64,000 nucleotides of DNA from contig CAYSDZ010000007.1 in assembly GCA_964429915.1 (NCBI GenBank), positions 1 to 64,000 of the forward strand, read 5' to 3'. The notes beneath the pieces are model-generated. The model saw only the letters and a program-made list of their open reading frames with translations. It did no database searches and was not told the origin of the DNA. The position numbers and the translations under genes are program-made. This stretch comes from Alteromonas_F sp964429915 (GTDB lineage: Bacteria > Pseudomonadota > Gammaproteobacteria > Enterobacterales > Alteromonadaceae). Of this stretch, positions 1-9,432 are shown piece by piece (the first letter of the stretch is position 1; the number at the start of each line of letters is the position of its first letter).

Positions 1-11
1 AAGCACCAATC

Positions 12-2921
12 CTACTCCCGATAACTATCCAAATCAGGACAACTACAAACCAAGTTCCTATCGCCATACACATCGTCGATACGATTCACAGTGGGCCAGA
101 ATTTATTGCGCGCGACACTGGCGACTGGGTAGGCAGCCGTTTGTCTGTCGTAGCTTCGGTTCCATTCGCTGTCGCAAATATCGGCAAGCGTATGAGGAGC
201 GTTGTGCAAGGGGTTGTCGGTAGCGTCCCACTCGCCACTTTCTACTTTGGCAATTTCTTCTCGAATGCCAATCATCGCTTCACAGAATCGGTCTAGCTCG
301 TACAGCGCTTCTGACTCGGTTGGCTCAATCATTAGCGTACCTGCAACAGGGAAGCTCATGGTTGGCGCGTGGAATCCGTAATCGTTTAAGCGTTTGGCTA
401 CGTCCATTTCGGTTACGCCGCTGCTTTCTTTAAGCGGACGCAAGTCGATAATACATTCGTGAGCGACGCGGCCATTATTGCCTTTGTAAAGCACTTTGTA
501 ATGTCCTTCGAGCTTTTTAGCCACGTAGTTGGCACTCAAAATTGCGACTTCCGTGGCTTTTCTTAACCCTGCGCTACCCATCATTTTAATGTACATGTAG
601 CTGATTGGCAGAATAGACGCACTGCCCCAGGGTGCTGCCGATACCGCGCCGCAATCTTTGCCTGCGGTGTCTACATTCACTACGCTGTGGTTCGGTAAAA
701 AAGGAGCTAAATGGGATTTTACGCCGATCGGACCCATACCCGGTCCCCCACCACCATGAGGAATACAGAAGGTTTTATGTAAGTTTAAGTGCGATACGTC
801 AGAGCCAATAAAGCCCGGTGAAGTAATGCCCACCTGCGCATTCATATTGGCGCCATCCATATACACTTGGCCGCCATGCTCATGCACGATGTCGCAAATT
901 TCACGCACCGTTTGCTCGTAAACACCGTGCGTTGAGGGGTAAGTGATCATCGCACAAGACAGGTTATCTCCGACTTCTTGCGCTTTGGCTTTTAAATCGA
1001 GCAAATCGACATTACCTTTGTCGTCGCAATTCACCACCACCACTTTTAAACTTACCATTTGCGCCGAAGCAGGGTTGGTACCATGCGCCGAGCTAGGAAT
1101 AAGGCACACGTTTCGATGTCCTTCACCACGGCTTTCATGGTAACGCTGGATCGCAAGCAAACCTGCATATTCACCTTGCGCGCCAGAATTAGGCTGCATA
1201 GATAAAGCATCGTAACCGGTAATATCAATCAACCATTGGCTTAATTCATCCAACATAAGCTGGTAGCCTTTTGCTTGGTTTAGAGGCGCAAAGGGGTGCA
1301 TTTGTCCAAACTCGGGCCAAGTGACGGGTATCATTTCAGCCGTTGCATTTAATTTCATGGTGCAAGAACCAAGCGAGATCATCGAATGGTTTAGGGCTAA
1401 ATCTTTATTTTCAAGCGATTTAATGTAGCGCAGCATTTCTGTTTCAGAATGATACTGGTTAAATACCTCGTGGCTTAAAAAGTCTGAAGTGCGCTGTAAA
1501 TGTGCAGGTATTGAATCGCTTTTTTCAGCTAAGTCTGCGTCGAAACCCTCAATATCCAGCTCGAGCGTATTGCCGGCAAAGACTCTAAATAAAGCCTGAA
1601 TATCGTCGCGTGTTGTGGTTTCGTCTAAACTGATCCCGACGCAGCCTTCAATATCGCTGCGCAAGTTCAATTTAGCCGCAAGCGCCGCATCAATAATGGC
1701 TTGTTTGTTATCACCCACTTTCACGCTAAGCGTATCAAACCAAGTGTTGTGCAACAGTTTAAAGCCGACTTTTTGCAAACCAGCGGCAAGAATATCGGTA
1801 AGTCGGTGAATGCGCTGAGCAATGGTTTTTAAGCCTTTTGGCCCGTGATAAACGGCATAAAACGAAGCCATATTGGCAAGTAAAACCTGAGCCGTACAAA
1901 TGTTGGAATTCGCTTTTTCACGACGAATATGTTGTTCGCGTGTTTGCAAAGCCATACGCAGTGCAGGTCGTCCGCGAGTATCTTTACTCACACCAATAAT
2001 ACGGCCCGGTAACGAGCGTTTATAAGCATCGCGCGTGGCGAAAAATGCGGCATGTGGCCCACCATAGCCCATGGGTACACCGAAGCGCTGCGCTGAACCA
2101 AACACCACATCGGCCCCCATTTCACCGGGAGATTTTAACAGCACTAAACTCATTAAATCGGCTGCCACTGACACAATGGCTTTGTTGGCTTGTAATGCAC
2201 TGATGATATCGCTGATATCAGTGACTTCACCCGTGGTACTGGGGTACTGCAATAAAGCCCCAAAGACATCGTGATCAGCCGCTTCACTAGCAGGACCCGT
2301 AACAATACCAAAACCAAACATTTCTGCGCGTGTTTCCACTACATCCTTTGTTTGGGGATGCACGTCATCAGCGATAAAATACAGGCTAGCTTTCTTGTTT
2401 TTTGATACACGCTTGGAAAGCGCCATGGCCTCGGCTGCGGCAGTTGCTTCGTCAAGTAAAGACGCAGACGCCAACTCCATCCGTGTTAGGTCTATCGTGA
2501 GTTGCTGAAAGTTGAGGATGGCTTCAAGACGACCTTGTGCAATCTCGGGTTGGTAAGGGGTGTAGGCTGTGTACCAGCCGGGGTTTTCTAACACGTTTCG
2601 TAAAATAACATTGGGCACGTGCGTATCGTAATAGCCCATACCAATAAATGAACGATGAAGGGTGTTTTGTCGTGCCACTGCTTTTAGCTCAGCTAAGGCA
2701 TTGACCTCTGTGGCTCCCTCCCCTGCCTGAATCGGTTTTTTCAACAAAATGCTTTGCGGTACCGTTTCATTGATTAGCGCATCTAACGATTCTGCGTTCA
2801 CAGCAGCGAGCATCGTATTGATTTCGGCATCATCGGGGCCAATGTGACGACGAATAAAGTCGTCGTTTTGCTCTAATTGACTCAATGATAATGGCGTAGA
2901 ACGTTCAGACAGTAACGACAT
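12..2921 (-). CDS. gcvP: glycine dehydrogenase (decarboxylating), P protein
   Basis: P protein of the glycine cleavage system: it decarboxylates glycine with PLP and passes the aminomethyl group to the lipoyl arm of GcvH, in the cytoplasm. The 969-residue length matches the single-chain form, in which two homologous halves are fused. The C-terminal half carries the PLP site HLNLHKTFCIPHGGGG with the Schiff-base lysine at K716, followed by a glycine-rich loop. It is the last gene of gcvT-gcvH-gcvP, starting 17 bases after gcvH. The reading frame is intact and its stop lies 12 bases from the window edge. Identification is close to certain. Confidence 0.98.
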   Translation of the reverse strand: MSLLSERSTPLSLSQLEQNDDFIRRHIGPDDAEINTMLAAVNAESLDALINETVPQSILLKKPIQAGEGATEVNALAELKAVARQNTLHRSFIGMGYYDTHVPNVILRNVLENPGWYTAYTPYQPEIAQGRLEAILNFQQLTIDLTRMELASASLLDEATAAAEAMALSKRVSKNKKASLYFIADDVHPQTKDVVETRAEMFGFGIVTGPASEAADHDVFGALLQYPSTTGEVTDISDIISALQANKAIVSVAADLMSLVLLKSPGEMGADVVFGSAQRFGVPMGYGGPHAAFFATRDAYKRSLPGRIIGVSKDTRGRPALRMALQTREQHIRREKANSNICTAQVLLANMASFYAVYHGPKGLKTIAQRIHRLTDILAAGLQKVGFKLLHNTWFDTLSVKVGDNKQAIIDAALAAKLNLRSDIEGCVGISLDETTTRDDIQALFRVFAGNTLELDIEGFDADLAEKSDSIPAHLQRTSDFLSHEVFNQYHSETEMLRYIKSLENKDLALNHSMISLGSCTMKLNATAEMIPVTWPEFGQMHPFAPLNQAKGYQLMLDELSQWLIDITGYDALSMQPNSGAQGEYAGLLAIQRYHESRGEGHRNVCLIPSSAHGTNPASAQMVSLKVVVVNCDDKGNVDLLDLKAKAQEVGDNLSCAMITYPSTHGVYEQTVREICDIVHEHGGQVYMDGANMNAQVGITSPGFIGSDVSHLNLHKTFCIPHGGGGPGMGPIGVKSHLAPFLPNHSVVNVDTAGKDCGAVSAAPWGSASILPISYMYIKMMGSAGLRKATEVAILSANYVAKKLEGHYKVLYKGNNGRVAHECIIDLRPLKESSGVTEMDVAKRLNDYGFHAPTMSFPVAGTLMIEPTESEALYELDRFCEAMIGIREEIAKVESGEWDATDNPLHNAPHTLADICDSEWNRSYDRQTAAYPVASVARNKFWPTVNRIDDVYGDRNLVCSCPDLDSYRE

Positions 2922-2938
2922 AATACAATCAGCTTCCT

Positions 2939-3328
2939 TTATTCGTCTTCTAGGCTTTGTTCATAGGCTTCGGCATCGAGCAGATTACCTAATTCACTTT
3001 CATCGCTGGTTTTTATTTTAAATAACCAACCATCACCATAGGGATCGCTGTTAACTTGCTCTGGCGCATCCTCTAGGCTTTCATTGACTTCTACAATTTC
3101 ACCCGTAAGAGGGGTATAGACATCACTCGCAGCTTTTACCGATTCTGCCACACAAATATCGTCGCCCAAATCGGCCGTGTCGCCAACGTCGGGTAAATCA
3201 ACAAATACCATATCGCCTAATAACTCTTGTGCATGGTCTGAAATACCCACGGTAAAAATGCCGTCTCCCTCAGGACGTACCCATTCGTGAGACGCTGCAT
3301 AGCGTAAATCGCTTGGAATATTGCTCAT
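2939..3328 (-). CDS. gcvH: glycine cleavage system H protein
   Basis: Lipoyl carrier protein of the glycine cleavage system, shuttling the aminomethyl group from GcvP to GcvT and electrons to the Lpd subunit. The 129 residues are the usual length. The lipoylation site is visible as ESVKAASDVY with the modified lysine at K65, and the N terminus shows the typical HEWVR segment. It lies between gcvT (19-base gap) and gcvP (17-base gap), so it is surely co-transcribed with them. The E3 partner is presumably the lpdA product encoded at 20872-22290 in this same window. Confidence 0.98.
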   Translation of the reverse strand: MSNIPSDLRYAASHEWVRPEGDGIFTVGISDHAQELLGDMVFVDLPDVGDTADLGDDICVAESVKAASDVYTPLTGEIVEVNESLEDAPEQVNSDPYGDGWLFKIKTSDESELGNLLDAEAYEQSLEDE

Positions 3329-3347
3329 AGTGTTTCCTTAAAATAAA

Positions 3348-4448
3348 TTAGATTAACAATGACTTGCCGTTTCTCACAAAGCTGGGTTTGACTACGTCTA
3401 CGCTCACCCACTTTTTGCGCATTTCTACTTCAACGGTTTCACCCACGGTTTTAGGCACGCGAGCGAGGGCAATGCTAAACCCTAAGGTAGGTGAGAAAGT
3501 ACCCGAGGTGATAACGCCACGCAGCGCTTCATGTTCGCTTAAACGTACCGACTGCCCTGCTCTTAGCACGCCTTTTTCACGCATCACTAAACCAACTAAT
3601 TTTTCTGCATTGACCAACTTTTGCTCAGTGAGCGCAGCGCGTCCAACAAAATCGCGGTCTTCAGGTTCCCACGTAATGGTCCACCCCATATTTGCGGCTA
3701 AGGGCGAGGTGTGCTCATCCATATCTTGACCATACAAATTCATGCCTGCTTCAAGTCGTAAGGTATCACGTGCGCCCAATCCACATGGCGCTACACCTGC
3801 ATCTAACAATTGCTGCCATAATGAGGCAGCTTTGTCTTGATGCACAATAATTTCGTATCCGGCTTCGCCCGTATAGCCTGTAGTTGCAATGAATAAATCT
3901 TCTGCTTGCACACCGAAAAACGGCTTCATGTCTTTTACGGCTTCTTGTTGAGCTAAACTCAATAGGCTGTTCGCTTTAATTTTCGCATTTGGCCCTTGCA
4001 CAGCAATCATGGCAAATTCGCTGCGTTCGTTAACAGCAACGTCGAAGCCACTGGCTACTTTTTCTAACCATGCCATATCTTTTTCACGAGTGGCACTGTT
4101 CACTACCAAACGATAATTAGTTTCTTCAAAAAAATACACAATTAAATCGTCAACGACACCGCCAGATTCGTTCAACATGCCGCTGTACAGTGCTTTGCCT
4201 TTTTCTTTCAATTTTGCCACATCGTTGGCAAGCAACTTTCTTAGGTAAGCTTTAGCATCTTGCCCGCTCACATCAACAATCGTCATGTGCGACACATCAA
4301 ACATACCTGCGTCTTTTCGTACCGCATGGTGTTCTTCAATTTGAGAGCCGTAGTTAATGGGCATATCCCAACCAAAAAAATCGACCATTTTGGCATTTAA
4401 CTTGAGATGTTCAGCGTGTAGTGCAGTGTGTGAGGCAGTTCCAGACAT
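3348..4448 (-). CDS. gcvT: glycine cleavage system aminomethyltransferase (T protein)
   Basis: Transfers the one-carbon unit from the aminomethyl-lipoyl GcvH to tetrahydrofolate, giving 5,10-methylene-THF and ammonia. The 366 residues show the family signatures FGWDMPINYG near the N terminus, MFDVSHM near residue 49, and TGYTGEAGYEI in the middle, plus the C-terminal barrel domain. It is the promoter-proximal gene of the operon. I see no glycine riboswitch in the short upstream region, unlike in Vibrio; control is more likely through the promoter and possibly the divergent LysR gene. Confidence 0.98.
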   Translation of the reverse strand: MSGTASHTALHAEHLKLNAKMVDFFGWDMPINYGSQIEEHHAVRKDAGMFDVSHMTIVDVSGQDAKAYLRKLLANDVAKLKEKGKALYSGMLNESGGVVDDLIVYFFEETNYRLVVNSATREKDMAWLEKVASGFDVAVNERSEFAMIAVQGPNAKIKANSLLSLAQQEAVKDMKPFFGVQAEDLFIATTGYTGEAGYEIIVHQDKAASLWQQLLDAGVAPCGLGARDTLRLEAGMNLYGQDMDEHTSPLAANMGWTITWEPEDRDFVGRAALTEQKLVNAEKLVGLVMREKGVLRAGQSVRLSEHEALRGVITSGTFSPTLGFSIALARVPKTVGETVEVEMRKKWVSVDVVKPSFVRNGKSLLI

Positions 4449-4480
4449 TGAAAAACTCTTTTCAAGATTAGTGGTCTATG

Positions 4481-4509
4481 AGTATAGAAACACTGCGTCA
4501 TCAGAACAA
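4481..4509 (-). promoter_or_regulatory. probable sigma70 promoter of the gcvTHP operon
   Basis: On the minus strand TTGTTC (4509-4504), a 17-base spacer and TATACT (4486-4481) make a good sigma70 promoter. The start would fall about 25 bases before gcvT. The AT-rich stretch further upstream is shared with the divergent LysR gene and is where a LysR-type regulator would be expected to bind. Confidence 0.6.
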
Positions 4510-4580
4510 ATTTGAAATTATTATCAATACATTTAAATTTCTTATATATTCATGTCTTGCTAATCTAATTAATTAATATA

Positions 4581-5462
4581 ATGAAGCAGATTTCGCTAGA
4601 TAGCTTGCGTATTTTTGTGATTATCGTTGAACAGGGTGGATTCGCCCGTGCAGGCGATATTGTGGGTCGCTCTCAGCCTGCAATCAGTTTACAAATGAAA
4701 AAACTGGAATCGCAACTAGGAAGAAGCCTGTTTAATAAAGAAGGGCAACGTTACGTAGCCAATTCGCAAGGTCGATGGTTGTACGAAAAAGCCAAACAGA
4801 TGTTGGCTTTGAGCGACGATATTTTTAGTCACATGAATCAAGAATCGTTAAGTGGTCAAATTCGTTTGGGTATTCCAAGTGAATTCGCGTCTTTATTGTT
4901 GCCGTCGTTAATCGGTGAATTTGCCAAACAATATCCCGATATTTCATTGGTGGTCACATCGAATTTAAGCCGAAATTTACTCGATGAAAATCACCGCAAG
5001 GACTTTGACGTTATTTTGGCTTTAGTTGAAGACAAACAAGCGTTTTCTTCATTAAGCACAGCCAAACATTGGGTGAGCGACCCGCTAGTGTGGGTGGGCG
5101 ACAGCCATCATTTGCCCGATCCTCAGCATATTAACTTGGTTTTGGCAGCCAATGGGTGCGTGTATCGTTCACGCGTGATCCACGCCTTAAAACAACAAAC
5201 CTTGCCTTGGCGGATCACCTACACTAATTCAGACTTGGGTGGGCTGAGTGCCGCGATGCAACAAGGATTAGGTATCACAGCATTGGCTAAACGCAGTGTA
5301 CCCGATAATTTACAAGTGCTACGCCACCGGTTTTTACCTCAACTGGGTAACATTCACATTGGTTTGTTTGACAATGTCTCCGCTAACTCATCAAAACGAC
5401 AGGCTGATATAAGCCAGACCTTAGTGAGCTTTTTAGCGAGCCGTTTGATGGTGGATGCGTAA
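4581..5462 (+). CDS. LysR-family transcriptional regulator (LrhA-like)
   Basis: DNA-binding regulator with the LysR architecture: an N-terminal winged helix-turn-helix (about residues 4-62, with SLDSLRIFVIIVEQGGFARAG and the recognition helix region GRSQPAISLQMKKLE) and a C-terminal effector-binding domain (about 90-285). The helix-turn-helix resembles LrhA/HexA-type proteins more than GcvA. It is divergent from gcvT across 132 bases, an arrangement in which LysR proteins often control the neighbouring operon. That it regulates glycine cleavage is only an inference from position; the effector is unknown. Confidence 0.85.
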   Translation: MKQISLDSLRIFVIIVEQGGFARAGDIVGRSQPAISLQMKKLESQLGRSLFNKEGQRYVANSQGRWLYEKAKQMLALSDDIFSHMNQESLSGQIRLGIPSEFASLLLPSLIGEFAKQYPDISLVVTSNLSRNLLDENHRKDFDVILALVEDKQAFSSLSTAKHWVSDPLVWVGDSHHLPDPQHINLVLAANGCVYRSRVIHALKQQTLPWRITYTNSDLGGLSAAMQQGLGITALAKRSVPDNLQVLRHRFLPQLGNIHIGLFDNVSANSSKRQADISQTLVSFLASRLMVDA

Positions 5463-5476
5463 AATGAGACCTTGTT

Positions 5477-6151
5477 TTATACGTCTATTTTCACTGAAAA
5501 TGTTAACTCAAACGCAGTGCGTTTCCACATACAGCCAACTAAGTAAAATTGCGCGATCATAAACAAAGAAAACCACCATTCGTAGGCGTTTTCCCATACG
5601 TCCCAGTCTTCCCACAAAAAACCTAAACCTGCGCTCGTTATGGCGGAAATCACCAACACGGTACAAAGTCGATATAGCTGATTAAACCGTGTTTGCAAGC
5701 CTAAGGCGACCAAGTTCAATGTCTTTAATTTACTTAGCAATAATAAATGCGCAAAGGCTGAAAATGCGAAATAAAACACTACGCCGATGCGCCGCGCTAG
5801 AGAATAGGTCTCGCCCAATGCACCTAGCGTGACAGCGTAGATAATTAAAGCGATACAGGCAATGACGCCCAGCCCCGTTAATAACACGGGCTTTACCGTA
5901 TTTTTGCTGATAATGATTAGCCAGCGATACATCAAACACCAATAAGCCAACATAACAACCGCAGTCGGAATAATTAAGGCTTTGAATACAAAAAATTCTG
6001 GGTATCCGCGCCCTGTTGCACTAATCGAATGGCAATGAGACCAATATGGTAAACAAAAGGGAAGATGGCCGAGTGATGCAGCAATCAGCCAAGTTAAGTG
6101 CACACTACAAAGCGGTAGTAACACACAGATCATGGCAAGACGAAACGGCAT
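5477..6151 (-). CDS. multi-pass membrane protein, possibly PGAP2/DRAM/Frag1-like
   Basis: An integral membrane protein of about 224 residues with roughly five to six hydrophobic segments. The first segment is followed by a periplasmic-type loop (PYWSHCHSISATGRGYPEFF) and there is a conserved-looking tryptophan-rich stretch near the C terminus (FLWEDWDVWENAYEWW). This pattern recalls the DRAM/Frag1/PGAP2 group, but I cannot confirm it. The start at 6151 is preferred over an in-frame one at 6184 because it has a Shine-Dalgarno-like GGTAGAG and avoids overlap with the upstream gene. It follows the MipA-like gene by 10 bases and is probably co-transcribed. Confidence 0.7.
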   Translation of the reverse strand: MPFRLAMICVLLPLCSVHLTWLIAASLGHLPFCLPYWSHCHSISATGRGYPEFFVFKALIIPTAVVMLAYWCLMYRWLIIISKNTVKPVLLTGLGVIACIALIIYAVTLGALGETYSLARRIGVVFYFAFSAFAHLLLLSKLKTLNLVALGLQTRFNQLYRLCTVLVISAITSAGLGFLWEDWDVWENAYEWWFSLFMIAQFYLVGCMWKRTAFELTFSVKIDV

Positions 6152-6161
6152 GGCTCTACCG

Positions 6162-6911
6162 CTAAAATAAATAAAACAAACCAATCACACCAGTGAGTAC
6201 GGCACTTTGGTCTACGATGGGGCTATCTTTAATGTCTGAGCTTAATAATTGATATTGAGCATTATAAATAACCTGCCATTTTTTGCTGATGTTGTAATAC
6301 CCTCCTAAAGTAACAGACGGCATAATGGTGCTTCCTGCTTCATAGGCATCAAAGCGAGACGCTAAGGCTTCTTCGTTCGACACGCCAAAATAGAAGTCTA
6401 CGTAATCTTGGCTATTCCATTCAAGCTGAATGCCGGCCGTAAAATTCCATTTTGCAGGATTCGATTGAAATAACGACTTCTCCCAAGCTGCGATAGCTCG
6501 AGTGCCTCCGCTTTGTCCCGTCACATCGGTTTGTAACGCGAGCGATGCCTTACCTTCCAGTAACTTCGAGTTCATTCTTACACCCGCTAACAAACCACTA
6601 TTTCTGTTTTCAATACCCAGTAATCGAGGGTCGTTATCAACATCAAGTTGATTCGGCCCCAGCGCGACAGTAACAGAGAGATTAAAATCTGAGCGACGCG
6701 TTCCTTTGAAAAAATAGGCTGCCTGTGGCCCATAAAATATAAACTTTTCGCCCAAATAGGCAACACCGGGAAACACTCTTAGCTGACTATCTCCGCCTTC
6801 GTAGGGGCTTGCTTGTTGCAGAGCAACGGGCCCTACAGCCCACTGACCAGCCAACGCATTTCCCGTTAGTAAGCTCGCTCCTACTAGGACTGAAAAGATA
6901 CGCTTCATCAT
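6162..6911 (-). CDS. MipA/OmpV family outer membrane protein
   Basis: Predicted beta-barrel outer membrane protein of about 249 residues. It has a signal peptide (MMKRIFSVLVGASLLTGNALA) and mature sequence with alternating hydrophobic strands, ending in the aromatic C terminus typical of barrels (VIGLFYLF). Motifs such as GPVALQQASPYEGGDSQLRVFPG fit the MipA/OmpV scaffold family. In E. coli MipA links lytic transglycosylases and PBP1B, but most members have no known role. The start at 6911 has GAGAG at the right distance; an upstream in-frame start at 6938 would add nine non-signal residues. Confidence 0.85.
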   Translation of the reverse strand: MMKRIFSVLVGASLLTGNALAGQWAVGPVALQQASPYEGGDSQLRVFPGVAYLGEKFIFYGPQAAYFFKGTRRSDFNLSVTVALGPNQLDVDNDPRLLGIENRNSGLLAGVRMNSKLLEGKASLALQTDVTGQSGGTRAIAAWEKSLFQSNPAKWNFTAGIQLEWNSQDYVDFYFGVSNEEALASRFDAYEAGSTIMPSVTLGGYYNISKKWQVIYNAQYQLLSSDIKDSPIVDQSAVLTGVIGLFYLF

Positions 6912-6957
6912 TTTTTCTCTCAATAAATAAAAACTCAAACACCGTGTTAAATAGCGT

Positions 6958-8142
6958 TTACAAACCCAAGGCTTTTTTAGCCAGTGTCGTTTTTAGCGGA
7001 GCGGCTTTATCAGCTATTGATAAGGCTAAACCCCGCAAGCCTTTTTTTACCGAATGCTCGCCAGTGAATATTCTATGAAAACCCTCCATTGCACCTAGCA
7101 TGGCTACAGCGGCGGTTTTCCTGCTTCGCTCATAGCTTCGATAATGATGCCGTGCAGCAAAGTTTTGCTTGTCAGAAGGTTTGCTAATTATCTGCTTCAG
7201 CACGTTGGCTAAGTGCCACGCGTCGTCAAACCCTAAATTAGCGCCTTGCCCCGCTAATGGGTGAAGAGTATGCGCAGAATCACCACATAGCACCACGCCC
7301 TCATCTACCCATTCACGCGCATACCGTCTAATGAGTGGAAAACTGGCTCTTTCGCTCACCAATTCGATTTTCCCATTTATCAGATTGCTACATACACTGA
7401 TCCGCTGATTAAATTCATGCTCACTCACGTTAAGCAATTGGTTAGCAATGTCAGTACTTTGCGACCAAACAATAGAACATAGATGCTCATTATATAAGGG
7501 CAATAAAGCTAGCGGACCATGAGGCGTGAACACTTGGCGCGCAACTCGGCCGTGTTCGTTTTCCATTTTTACTGTTGCAACAATCGCAGTTTGTCCGTAT
7601 TCACCACTGGTCAATGGCATATTCGCCGTGCGCCGAACTAAAGAATTAGCGCCATCAGCACCGACGATTAAGGAACCTGAAAGTAACTGCCCTGAAGACA
7701 GAACAATCGCTTGGCGAGCATCGCCTAAAGACACCTGTTCAATTGAGGTATCTTCGAATAGGGTGACGTTTGTCTGTGTGCTGACCACCTCAGCGAGCGC
7801 GTTGATCAAGGCTTGATTTTCAACAATAGTCCCTAAGTGTTCGACATGAAGATCGCTAGCAGTAAAATCAATAGCAGCAAAACTGTCTTGTTCCCAAACG
7901 TGCATATCAGTATACGAACATTGTCTGTCTTTCGGTAAATGTTGCCACACACCCAGCTGTTCAAAATGCGTTCTATTTTTAAGATTAATGGCTGATACGC
8001 GCAGCTCGGGCTTGGCTGAAAGCGTTGTTTGAATTGCCTTCTCGCTCACCAGTGCAATCTGTATTTCACAATCATTAAGCGCTCGTGCAAGGCTTAAACC
8101 CACTAAGCCGCCGCCCACGATTAGCACATCAAAATGCTGCAT
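6958..8142 (-). CDS. ubiI: FAD-dependent 2-polyprenylphenol 6-hydroxylase (UbiI/VisC)
   Basis: Aromatic-ring monooxygenase of aerobic ubiquinone synthesis, expected to introduce the C5 hydroxyl. The 394 residues start with an FAD dinucleotide fold (VLIVGGGLVGLSLA) and contain the second FAD motif CGDSAHTLHPLAGQGANLGFDD near residue 285. It is distal in ygfB-pepP-ubiH-ubiI, the same order as in E. coli, two bases after ubiH. UbiF-like paralogues share these motifs, so the symbol relies on gene order. Confidence 0.93.
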   Translation of the reverse strand: MQHFDVLIVGGGLVGLSLARALNDCEIQIALVSEKAIQTTLSAKPELRVSAINLKNRTHFEQLGVWQHLPKDRQCSYTDMHVWEQDSFAAIDFTASDLHVEHLGTIVENQALINALAEVVSTQTNVTLFEDTSIEQVSLGDARQAIVLSSGQLLSGSLIVGADGANSLVRRTANMPLTSGEYGQTAIVATVKMENEHGRVARQVFTPHGPLALLPLYNEHLCSIVWSQSTDIANQLLNVSEHEFNQRISVCSNLINGKIELVSERASFPLIRRYAREWVDEGVVLCGDSAHTLHPLAGQGANLGFDDAWHLANVLKQIISKPSDKQNFAARHHYRSYERSRKTAAVAMLGAMEGFHRIFTGEHSVKKGLRGLALSIADKAAPLKTTLAKKALGL

Positions 8143-8144
8143 TG

Positions 8145-9431
8145 TTAGTGCTCCCTTTTAGTAAGCGTTGTCGCATGCATTCCCATAGCGTAACGCGCAA
8201 ATTCATTTTTACCCCACGCATTCACATTCAGTTTAGTCAGCGCGAAATTTCTTCCGACAACCAAAGGCAAGTGGTTGTTGGAAAACAAACGCACTAAACC
8301 ATCCGTTGCCGCAATGGTGGTTTCTCTGTCGGCACGCCTGCGCTCACAGTATTCGCTTAAAAGAGCATAGCTAGAGAGTACATTTTTTTGCGCAATAAGC
8401 TTTACCAATACGTCTACATCACGAAGACCTAAATTTGCTCCTTGCCCTGCTATGGGGTGTAAACTTTGTGCCGCGTTGCCAACTGCCACTGCACATTGGG
8501 TAAACACAGGTGACGTCGTTCGCAAACTCAACTCAAAATAATCGCGTTTTCCAATACTCGTGATCAGGCCTTGACGGTAACCAAAGGCTGCCTGTAATTG
8601 CGCGATACACTCGCTGTCGTTTGCAGTACGCAGCTTTTCAACATGGTCTTGCGAAACAGTCCACACCACGCCAAATTCATGTGACGACAATGGCAGGAAA
8701 GCCAACGGTCCCTGTTCAGTGAATCGCTCGTACGCCCAACCCTCATGTGGGTGGGAGCAACGTGCAGTAAAACACACCGCGTGTTGATGGTACGGGGTTT
8801 GTGAACGCACCAAGCCCACCGATTTTGCAAGCTCACCACTGCCACCTTCGGCCAATACTACCAAGCTTGCATGAACTATCTCGCCATTACTCAAGGTAAG
8901 TTCGCTATGGTTAGCTAGCCTATGAATAGCGCCTACCGTAGTGGCTGGTCGATAAATAATGTGTTGATTTTCAGGTAGCTTATCTCGCGTTGAATGAATG
9001 ATATTTTCGTAATTGTGATAAAGGTGTTCGCCTAATGTCGCTAGCGAAACCACTCGACCAAAGGCATCAATAGCATGCTCGTGGGCATGCAAATTCACTT
9101 GTCCAGCGTGGCCTTGATCACTTACGTGAATGTGTTTAATGGCAGAACTAGGGATGTCATCAAGCGATACGCCCATATTCTGCAAAATCTGCACGCTAGT
9201 ATGAGCTAGGGCAATAGTGCGATTATCAAACTTAGCAGAATGGGTATTAGGTTGTTCGTTGTTGAATGCCGATGGCAATGATGACAGTCCAGGCTTGGCA
9301 TCTATCAACATGGTTTTACATTGAGTCTGCTTCGCTAAGCCTAAAGCTAAAGCGACCCCCATCACGCCACCCCCAATGATTGCGACATCGACTTTAAGAT
9401 CAACTGAAGCATCGACAGGTTCATGGCTCAT
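8145..9431 (-). CDS. ubiH: 2-octaprenyl-6-methoxyphenol hydroxylase (UbiH)
   Basis: Flavin monooxygenase of ubiquinone biosynthesis, hydroxylating C1 of the ring. The 428 residues contain an N-terminal FAD fold (VAIIGGGVMGVALALG) and VGNAAQSLHPIAGQGANLGLRD. GN in place of the usual GD in the latter motif is also seen in E. coli UbiH and so is not damage. The start is one base from the pepP stop. The hydrophilic insert around residues 45-65 (PSAFNNEQPNTHSAKFDNRT) is ordinary for the family, where the SFDDR-like motif lies. Paralogue of the adjacent ubiI. Confidence 0.94.
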   Translation of the reverse strand: MSHEPVDASVDLKVDVAIIGGGVMGVALALGLAKQTQCKTMLIDAKPGLSSLPSAFNNEQPNTHSAKFDNRTIALAHTSVQILQNMGVSLDDIPSSAIKHIHVSDQGHAGQVNLHAHEHAIDAFGRVVSLATLGEHLYHNYENIIHSTRDKLPENQHIIYRPATTVGAIHRLANHSELTLSNGEIVHASLVVLAEGGSGELAKSVGLVRSQTPYHQHAVCFTARCSHPHEGWAYERFTEQGPLAFLPLSSHEFGVVWTVSQDHVEKLRTANDSECIAQLQAAFGYRQGLITSIGKRDYFELSLRTTSPVFTQCAVAVGNAAQSLHPIAGQGANLGLRDVDVLVKLIAQKNVLSSYALLSEYCERRRADRETTIAATDGLVRLFSNNHLPLVVGRNFALTKLNVNAWGKNEFARYAMGMHATTLTKREH

Positions 9432-9432
9432 A

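Noticed and set aside
943..1143. Plus-strand open frames inside gcvP and many other genes
   Set aside because: They are frames antisense to clear genes with no recognisable product.
4449..4580. Glycine riboswitch upstream of gcvT
   Set aside because: The leader after the probable promoter is only about 25 bases, too short for a glycine aptamer, and no paired aptamer motifs were seen.
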